From Lucifuga dentata (lineage: Eukaryota > Chordata > Actinopteri > Ophidiiformes > Bythitidae), in NCBI GenBank assembly GCA_014773175.1, contig VXCM01000154.1:1-64000 (forward strand): a DNA stretch of 64,000 nucleotides, read 5' to 3'. The stretch's first letter is position 1. Each line of letters begins with the position of its first letter. The notes beneath the pieces are model-generated. The model was given only the letters and a program-made list of their open reading frames with translations, ran no database searches and was not told the DNA's origin. Position numbers and translations under genes: made by a program. Shown piece by piece: positions 24,026-64,000 of this stretch.

Positions 24026-24303
24026 GAAGTGGTAAGTTGTATGTATGGCGGGGGGCAGAATATGGTCCACAAATTTATGTAAATTTATTCCAAAACATGA
24101 AAACTTATAAAATTGAAATCACACTGATCTGAATCTGATAATGCTGTTTCCTAAAGTCTCTGTTTTGGAAAACAGGTCAATACTGAGTGCAAGACTTGAA
24201 CCAGGAGTTGCTGCTGGTAAGACAGACAAACCAGAGACATTCAGGTAAAAGTTTTGATTTCTTATTATTCAACACATATTATGTTAGAGTTGCAAATGGA
24301 AGG

Positions 24304-24334
24304 GAGGAGGAGGAGGAGGAGGAGGAGGAGGAGG
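24304..24334. repeat. (GGA)n microsatellite
   Basis: GGAGGA repeat between the two genes; a short frame through it reads poly-Glu. Confidence 0.85.
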
Positions 24335-27300
24335 ATTACCCTCAGACTTTGTCAGTGTGCCAAGAACAAACCTTTCAGGGTAGTTGTGGACTTACGGATT
24401 TGGATGACTGGATAAATTTTCATAGCCTTGAACCTCATGTTTGCAACGAGAACATAAATGAGGGCAAATGTGTTGACCATACATATCATTAATAATTCTG
24501 TAACTCTTTTGAATCCCTGAGAAATCGCTCAGTAGACACGAACCCACCACCTCCTCAAAGTTTCCGCTAAATGTGCAAGAACTTTTTAATCATGAGCCAC
24601 ATTACAGTGAAATATTTTATTAGAAGTGTGAGGAAGTTGGATCATTAAGCTGTGGAATTAGCAGGTTTTAAACTCTCATTTAATTTGATTGCTGCATAAT
24701 TTTGCATTAAGGAACTCAACAGAGGGTGCTGTGCTGATAGTAATATATGAAACGGAGTAGTTCTTATTACCTGGAATTAGTGGAGTATATCAGGAAGTAA
24801 TAATTCCAACAGTTTCTGGAAAGAAGGATACATTAAGCTCCTGTTATTGATTCAGCTAAATGAGCTGTTTAGTTCACTGATTCCTAAATCCACGCTGCTT
24901 TATGCTGTCGACTTACCTCGCTTCTTTAATCTCTGACAGTAGTAGACAGCAGCACTTCACAAAGTGGCTGCAGTGATGTTAAAAAGGTATAGTACCCCTA
25001 AAAGAAATTAGATTTCTCCCAAAAAATGAAACTTGACTGTAAATTAAATACATCACAAGTGAAACATAAACACACACACTTAATTCTATTTGTGTTTTTT
25101 ATTGCGTTCCTTATCCACCAATCATCATCTTTTTAAGAATTCAAGTAAATAATGTTCACTTGACAGCCAAATCATAATGCAGAGATGGATGTTGATATAC
25201 TGCACATCTTATAGAAGGAACCGAGTGCTAAAGACGAAACACAGTCCACATTTGTCATATTCAATGAATAAAATGAATACATCACAATCTCGACAAACAA
25301 AATTAAAATTTCAAATTGTCAGCATTTGTCCACATTTATGACAGATAACAAATGGCATTAAAAGACTCTGTGCTGAACAGCAGAATAACATGCCAGAAAT
25401 ATGTATGATACTAAATATTTTACACATAAAATAAAATATTTCCTTACATATATACTGAAACAGGTTTGAGTAAAGTTAGCGTTTACCCTCTCGTGTACTG
25501 AAATAAATTAAAAACATATTAAACAGAATAACTACATACAGAAAAATACCCAAAAAAACAACAAATAACTGCCAACCAGGGCTTCACATTAAATAAATAA
25601 CATCCAAACATAAAATCTCTCCTATTTAGAAATGTTACATTCAGAAATGAGGTCTACAGGTTAGAAAGAGGGAAAACAGATGTGTTCAACTAAATTTATG
25701 GGAAATTGAAAAATTACTGCTAATAGATAATAGAAAATATTCCTTCTTGTAGGGCAAGTGTGGATTTCACACAGTTATCGTAACTTCGCATAATGACATT
25801 TCTTCACCTTTTACTTATTATGAAAAATTACTTATTGAATAAAAGGATTAAACTAAACTCATGTTAATTACCATAATTATGAGTCAGCCTAATTATCAAA
25901 GTTAATCTACCTAAATTATCATTACCCTTCAGGGATCGTCCTATTACCTTACTGGAAGTACAAAGTAATCTTTGCGCTTCAGTGATATCAATTTTGACCA
26001 ATTTAATATAATAATTCAAGGCCAAGCATTAAGAATCATTAGATTTTTTTTTTTTTTAATTAAAAACCAGGGTATTGGATTAAAAGGATTTGTAGCTTAG
26101 TATTGCACACAAATATCATTTACTTGGCACTGAGCAAAATTTTACTCCAAAACAGATGAAATCAAAGTCCAAAAGTCAAATCACTATATTGAATGTGGTT
26201 GTATTTGTATAAATATAAAACTCATAAGCTTGCAAAAACTGAACTAAAAATCCCAAAATACATGTTCAGCATCTGCACTGGTTTCTGTCAATACTAAATT
26301 TCATGCCCTGCCAATTATAAACGATGAGCTGGAATGTGGGGAAAATTGGCAAAATGATTTCTTCATATAGTGTAACTTTCTGGCACCACTTTCTAATAAG
26401 GCTTTATGAATATGAAGCTTTATATATCACACACAATGTTAAGTTGCCAGGTTATGAAAAAGATTCTTTCGACTGTTGTACATCCTCCTCCAGCCAATCA
26501 CTCTTTGTTAAAGACTTAATAACGTAAAACTGCAGACTTGACGGGTTAATATCACGAGAAACACATTTTAAATGCAGTTTTACATTTTAATAAGTCGTTG
26601 ATGTAAAGGGTTCTTCCACGCAAAATCTCTCTGCAGTTCTAGTAAATAAGCTGTTAATAAATTAATTTTGGAGGATATTCCTGATGAATTAAAGAATTAA
26701 AAAAAAAAAAGATCAAAGTAGAATTATGCTGGAGGGGGATATAAAACAGTCAAAAGGGATTTCTCCTAACCTGGCAACACAAGCCATCTGATTTATATTA
26801 ATCAACAATTTATTCATACTTAAGCTGTAAGTTACACATTTTATGACTTATTAGAAAGTAGAACTATATGTATATATACAGTAAATATTTAAAAAAAAGA
26901 ATAGAATTATATGTGACCATGACTTTGACATAACTTCTTAACCATTGTTGACCAAACATTTAACTGCTGATATGAATATCTGAGTGGATTCCTTGTGGAT
27001 GAGCACAACTAAGATCTTACATTACTCACATAAATGCCAAAAATATTAAAAAAAAAAAAAAATCAAAACTGCGTACAAGTTAAAACAAAATAAGGAAATT
27101 AAGCATATTAAAAACTGGAGAGGGGATAAAGAATTCAATTATTGCTAAAAAAAAAATAAAAATAAAAATTGAAATTAGCATAATTTCAAATAAAGAAAAT
27201 TATACATTTTTCATTATTATAACCAATGGCAAGTCACTGCATTTAAAATCAAGAAATCATGATGTGTTCGGAAATTCATTTCTGTGGGGAATTCCAAGTA

Positions 27301-29139
27301 CAGACATGGAATATCTGCATATCCCCGACAAATAGTTACAACATCCACAAAGAAAATGTATCTTATGCAGCGTAAAAGAAATATTTGACCATTTCATTAC
27401 AATCAAATGTCCCGAAGAAGGAAAAAAAAAAAGGCAGTAATACAAAAACACTGAACATAACAAAAGTAAAAAAAAAAAAAAATGTGCAAAACATTTTAAA
27501 ATTGAAGATGAAGATGACCGAGCTGTGATTCTTTAAAAGATCTTAGTGCTAAAATCATCTAATGAAGAATGAAACTGAAGGAAAAATTGGAAATGTTAAG
27601 TTTAACTCAGTTAAATATCCTCATCAGCTTCTTATCACATTGAGGGGAAATATTTTTTTTTAAATATTTCTTTAATTTTTGCTATGATTTACTGTTTTAA
27701 ACTGATTAGTGTTCCTTACTGAAACCAGCCATGTGTAGCTGGAAACTTTTAAAGCAACATTTAAACTTTTAGGTAAAATGAGAGCAATAAACTCTGAAAT
27801 CAGACTCAGATCTTAGATACAGCTACAGAAGCTTAAAGGCAATTCTGAAACATTTAAAGGCATTTTTTTTAAGGTATTTTCAAAATAAGTTCTTCTGTTA
27901 CTAATTCCCACCTCTGTGCAAGCTGATACTTCATACTTGCAATAACTTAAAATGCAACAGTCACCTTCAGAAACAAATCATTATCTTACTGGCAGGAAAT
28001 ACTGTATATTGTTGTTGCCTCTTTCTGGGCCTGAAATTTTGCCCTTACAGTAATGTGAAACCGGAACAGCAAGAAAAGAAGCCAACAAGCCAGCTTGTCA
28101 GCTCTCTGCCCCAACATCAGGAAGAGAGAAAACTGTTTCATGCTCCTCCTACTCTCCAAAAAATCTACTTCCTGTTTTTCTGCGTCTCGACTGCTCCTAG
28201 CAGGAAAGGCGATCTTCCTCCCTCTGGTGTATCATTTCTTTGTGTGACACCAGCATTTTTTTTTTTTTTTTTTTTCAGATTTTTTGTGATCCTGATCACT
28301 TCAATAAAACAGCTGCGCCTGGTCGTCTGAACTCCTCTGTGGACAATCATTAAACCAAGAGAATCCAGAGCTTCTGTAACTTCCCACATGACCGTCATGG
28401 CTCTAATGTGACGCTGGGTACGTTTCCTTGGAAAAATCTCCTATTCAATCAGAAAACCTGAAAGACTGAACCTTCTGTCAACATTCAATCAAGTGCACCA
28501 ACATCTGTCACCAATGAACGGGGCTTGGTTTGAATCCCGAAGCATTGTGAGGCAGGATACCTCACCTCTCTTTGAAAGGGGGAATCCCCCAAGGTCAAAA
28601 GTAGGTGACATGATTTCCTGTCCTTTGGGTTTCATTTGTGGATCTTCCAGTTCCTGAGGAGGTGAGGTTTCCAGGCTGGGAGGGTGAGAGAGGAGGTGGG
28701 AAGTTGGTTAGGTTGGGGTTGGAGATGCTGCCCCCTGGAGGAGGAGGAGGCCAGTAGTAGCCTTCCTGCTCCCACCCTGCCCTCTGCCACCCATGCCTTC
28801 AGACCCGCAGACAGACACCCTGCAGAGATGATATGGACATTTTTTTTTTTTTCAGTTATAGTTTGTGTTGTTTCAGGAGAACAGAAACATGCCTAACCAG
28901 ACAGGTATAACGTGTGTTAGAGAAGAGATTAAAGGATCGTTTAGCATTTTAATCATATACATTAGAGGTACATTAATGTATACAATTACAGAGTTTAGCT
29001 TAAAGATGACAAAAGTAGTGGTGTGTTAGGTGTGTGTGTAAGATTACAAAACAGCATCAGACTCCATGTGTAATCTGGTGTTAGAGACACGGTACCTCTG
29101 TCGTCTTTCCATGCACACACAGCAGGCAGTGTGAGAATC

Positions 29140-60375
<31,236 letters not shown>

Positions 60376-61188
60376 CTGGACGGAGAGATAAATAGACATT
60401 TCGTCAATTCGATGATCACACTTTCACACAGACAGAGAGCTGGTCATTCATGTAAAATGGAGGAAAGTGGGATTAAGTCTCGACATTTCACCCTCTGAAA
60501 GTAAACAGCATTGATCACCAGCCAGTTCCTGTGTTTGGATTTCAGTCAGGTCCATTAGTCTGTCTGTTTACACACACACACACACACACACACAAACCAG
60601 TCTTCATCTCTGCTACCACAGGACTAATGGACAGCTTCTACATTGTTACTTTAGCTGCCAGGTAGACGTTCTGCACATTGTTGGGATAAATGCCAAACAA
60701 ACTATTGTTCTCATCAATGCACACAAACTGAGTACACACACTGACATTGGACGCTGCCAGTGACACTTGTGATGTTTGAATTCCTACATTTTTCCTTGTT
60801 TTGAACTAATGACCAGTGCCATAAGTCATAAATTGAATGCAACACAGCCTACATTGTGATGCCAGTCTTGGGAAATTAAAGTAATAGAGGTTTTCATTTG
60901 GAAACAGAATTTAATTACTTTTCACTTGAAAAAGGTCCAAAAATAAATCAAGGTGCTTCTTCAAAGAAATTTTAAGTTAATGTGTGGAAAAAGGCAGCAA
61001 ATATATTCATTCTGCTTGCTGTTCTTTCTGTTCCATCACACATATCTGTTTGGATACAGCTGTTCAGTCCGGTAGGCAGCTTGGTGAGTTGTGCAAGGAT
61101 ATATGCATAAAGTAGATTAATGGATAGAACAGAACAAAGGAATTAGACACATTCTATCTGGTTATTGTCAAGTGTGAAACACATAGAG

Positions 61189-61189
<1 letters not shown>

Positions 61190-61219
<30 letters not shown>

Positions 61220-61236
61220 ACAGTGCATGCATGCAN

Positions 61237-61271
<35 letters not shown>

Positions 61272-61286
61272 CAGTGCATGCATGCA
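61190..61286. repeat. (CA)n array duplicated across an N
   Basis: CCCACACAC... ACAGTGCATGCATGCA appears on both sides of the N at 61236; the true locus probably holds one copy. Confidence 0.8.
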
Positions 61287-61997
61287 ACTATGCAGACACA
61301 CACTTGAGGATGTCCCAGGTAACCCTTGAGATGTGCTAGAGGTAGTCATGGAAACGGCAGCGACTGCTCAGCGGGAACAAAACTTGCTTATTTACACAGT
61401 TTGATTTGTGGATCCGGCCTCACAGATTCTGTAAAGAGTTCTGTTTGTGAGTGTGTGTGTGTGTGTGTGCGTCTCCGAGAGAGATAGAGACAAAGCGAAA
61501 GAAAGAAATAACAGACTGATCACTAGAGGGAGAACAACGTGAAAGAGAGCGTGGAAGAGAGATGAAAAGAGACAATGGAGAGAAAGAGAGAGGGATGAAT
61601 AGAATAAGTGCCAATATTGTAACTTAGACTGTAATCCATTAGATAATCCAGAATCCATTAAATCCTAAATATCCTACAGAGAGACAGAATACAGGTTATA
61701 AATAAAATAAATGATGGTTCATGATACAAACAGACGTGTAACTCATTTTCAAAGACATCTAAAGCATAAATACTGCGTCTCCGCCACATGCCATTTTAGA
61801 CACGTCCTACAACTGAAATAATGTGCAAACAGCCGTGTCCTCTTGTATCAGGACCTTAAAATCAAGAAAAATGTGATGCTGCATACCGTACCGTGAACTA
61901 ATGATGTGAGCTTTCATCTGGTTCATGACCTTTGTCATTTGTCAACTCCCCTCTTCTTATTTTATGTTGCAGGTATGTGGACGTGTCATAAAAAGAA

Positions 61998-62610
61998 CCC
62001 TTAAAGAGCCATACCAGTGATTTTGCTTGTTTGAGCCCAATAGATATCACCTGCATACACTTATGTTACTGCCAAACATTTTCCAAAACATAAAACAGTA
62101 TTTTTACGTTTCCTGTTATTTTGCTGAATCCCCTAATATTTCTAAACCGAATGTTCAGGTGATACACCCACCTTAAAATTCAACGTTTTGCCTGCTAACA
62201 CTTAGGTGAGATTGTACAAAGCACAATTGTTTTAATTTATCTGTAAAAAGCGTCTTCTCTTGGGAATATATTCCCTGGCGGAGACATAAATTTTTTTCCA
62301 TATAACTGTGTTGGATCAGTTAACTTAAGTAGCTTCAACAAAAAATTTAATAAATGTGTTCACTGTGATGAATTACTTATCTCAAGCACTTCAAAGCATT
62401 TCAAAGTCTCTCCAAGTTGATTTTTACAGCATGCTGGAATGAACCGAACACAATGGCCGTCTGGAAGGTTGGACAAGCATTTTTTTATTTTTTTTTTAAA
62501 TTTACCGCTCTAGTAGTATGTTTGTAAAATGGTTGGCAATAATATAACGTGTATGCGGATTGTATTTATTGGGCTCAAACATGCAAAATCACTGGTATGT
62601 TCCTTTAAAG
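61998..62610. mobile_element. Inverted-repeat (MITE-like) element, family A copy 4
   Basis: Left end CCCTTAAAGAGCCATACCAG and GTTTGAGCCCAATAGATA; right end TTGGGCTCAAACATGCAAAA and GTTCCTTTAAAG. About 613 bp. Its interior is similar to copy 2 (for example GATGAATTACTTATCTCAAG). Confidence 0.75.
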
Positions 62611-63870
62611 ATCTGTTTTTGTTTCTTGGCTTTTAATAAAACATGTAAATCTTAATCTTTTTTTAGCAAATAAACAAACAGCAAATAATTAATTCTTCTC
62701 TCTATTAAATTATGGTCAAGATCTCCTCACCTCTGTGTCTGTTTTAACAAGCTTCTCTTTTGAAGTGGAAATGGATTCACCTTATAATCAGTGATATGAA
62801 TTTCATGACCAGACAATGATCTCATCTATTCAACCATTTATTCATCCTTTAAACTGGGACAAACACAGACAAAAGACACCTCTTTAAAGATTCTAAAGAA
62901 TTCATTAAAAAACACCATGAATCAATACACAAATAAGAAAAACAGATATCTATAGACCACAGTCTTAGTGATAGGTTTATCTGATATAATCTGCTGTGGA
63001 CACGAGAAACAGGCTGTGAACCCATTTAGTATCATAACACGAGTCTGAAAAATAGTGATGGCTTCACTGAACATGCAGCGCTCCTGCTGGGAGACACGGA
63101 CATGAACTAATTGACCATGAGTGCCAGCCTGATTTTTATTCATGGGTCCACTCATCTGCAATGCTGAATAAATAGCGTATGATGTGTGCCTTGGTACGAA
63201 TGGAGTAAATTGTCTGAAAATCCTTTTTAAACATTTTTCATTGCATTCTGCCTTCAGAAATAGCACAACATGGAGAGAGACAGGAAACGCATGTAAGCGT
63301 AAGGCTTTCATGTGTGAGATTGGATCAAAGTAAAGTGTGTTAGTGTTTATAGTCTCAACTAGGAGTAAAGCCTTAGAGTGGGTAGAGTTCTAAAAAATAA
63401 TAATCATATATCATGAGTTGGCCCAGCCCAGATAACAGTAACAGTAACTGCACTTTATTTAATGTTATCACCACCTCCTCTGGAATCTAAACTCATTGTT
63501 TAGATTCAAAGTAAACCATTGGCTCAATTATGGGGGATTTTCTCGTTCATTTCTCATTATGAACGAGAAATCACTCTACATGGATATCTTTTAATGGTTG
63601 AATGTTTTGTCCAATTAATAAATCATAAGCTATTTATAACAACAAAAGCCGAAGAACCTTGAGCACAGACCTAACCATCTTTTTTCCCCCCCCACCTATA
63701 CAAATGCACACATGCACACACATTCTCACAAAGTACACAACTACACACACATTCAGAGCTGATGACAACTTCTCCTCTAGGGTATGTAGGGTACTTGAAC
63801 AGGTGCACCAATAACAGCCTGCATACGTCAAAGGACTGCAAACAAATACGCCTTTTAAACTCTGATATAA

Positions 63871-64000
63871 TAAAAGTTAAAGATAACATACTACACAAAT
63901 TTTGCATGTTTTGTTTTTTTTTTTTTCCAGTGAGGGGTGTACTTTGAAATTATTGCAATACTTTAATGTGCAAAAAAACCTACATTGATCCAATTCTATT
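63871..64000. mobile_element. Inverted-repeat element, family B copy 2, cut by the window end
   Basis: GTTAAAGATAACATACTACA ... TTTAATGTGCAAAAAAACCT resembles the left 130 bp of the 55966 element (GTTAAAGGGGACATATTACA ... TTTTAATATGCAAAAAACAC). The right end is outside the window. Confidence 0.55.

Larger units (their letters stand above)
22895..29139. other. Interval between the convergent pcdh15 and plce1 genes
   Basis: About 6.2 kb with no supportable coding region, containing the 3' UTRs of both genes. AATAAA at 23313 follows the pcdh15 stop, though it may belong to a repeat-derived block at about 23050-23370. The part from 24.5 to 28 kb is AT-rich with many poly(A) and poly(T) runs. TTTATT at 25097 and 26808 could be poly(A) signals on the - strand for plce1. 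A (GGA)n run lies at 24304-24334. No RNA gene was recognised. Confidence 0.6.
60376..64000 (-). other. plce1 upstream intron, right end of window
   Basis: No coding exon could be supported here. It contains (CA)n at about 60570-60596, a (CA)n join with an N at 61236, an inverted-repeat element at 61998-62610, and the beginning of another repeat at about 63871 that runs off the window. The missing N-terminal plce1 exons must lie further right. Confidence 0.6.

Noticed and set aside
28055..28330. 91-codon open stretch between the two genes
   Set aside because: Ends in poly-Phe from a poly(T) run, with no conserved motif and no splice context; probably UTR or intergenic.
62922..63311. 129-codon open stretch on the - strand at the right end
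   Set aside because: No recognisable domain or splice context, and an AT-rich intron setting; most likely chance.

Overview
This window is vertebrate chromosomal DNA, most likely from a teleost fish. The coding DNA is cut into short exons with GT-AG borders. Introns are AT-rich and full of (CA)n, (TA)n and (ATCT)n microsatellites. The dispersed repeats (a LINE 3' end with a (TGGA)n tail, small inverted-repeat elements starting TTTAAAGG) are of a kind common in fish genomes. No prokaryotic gene, RNA gene or CRISPR array was seen.

Two protein-coding genes lie tail to tail. On the + strand, about 1.3-22.9 kb, is the 3' part of pcdh15 (protocadherin-15, the tip-link cadherin of hair cells and photoreceptors). 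Only the cytoplasmic part is here: four shared or linking microexons, two further short exons, and three mutually exclusive terminal exons, each with its own stop: a CD1-type exon (5745-7390, ending STIL), an acidic Ser/Glu-rich exon (19176-20978) and an exon ending MTKL (22136-22894). All splice phases agree. The cadherin repeats and membrane segment lie to the left of the window.

On the - strand, 60.4-29.1 kb, is plce1 (phospholipase C epsilon 1). I place 38 exons. After allowing for one assembly duplication inside an exon they join into one frame of about 1,816 codons: RasGEF (CDC25) domain, PH/EF-hand region, PLC X domain, acidic X-Y linker, Y domain, C2, RA1, RA2 and C-terminus. The first roughly 500 residues lie to the right of the window.

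Between the two stop codons (22.9-29.1 kb) are about 6.2 kb holding both 3' UTRs and repeats. The introns hold a truncated LINE with a 13-bp target duplication, a 125-bp retroposed repeat with a 12-bp target duplication, four copies of one inverted-repeat element family, two of another, a 47-bp minisatellite and a 375-bp intronic duplication.

The assembly has 20 single-N joins. Many are flanked by an exact direct repeat of about 50-67 bp, which indicates unmerged contig overlaps; three of them fall on plce1 exons. The CD1 exon of pcdh15 carries a frameshift that is either an assembly error or a real lesion. I did not find a convincing undescribed system. The points most worth checking are the CD1 frameshift, the small symmetric cassette exons, the minisatellite and the inverted-repeat families.
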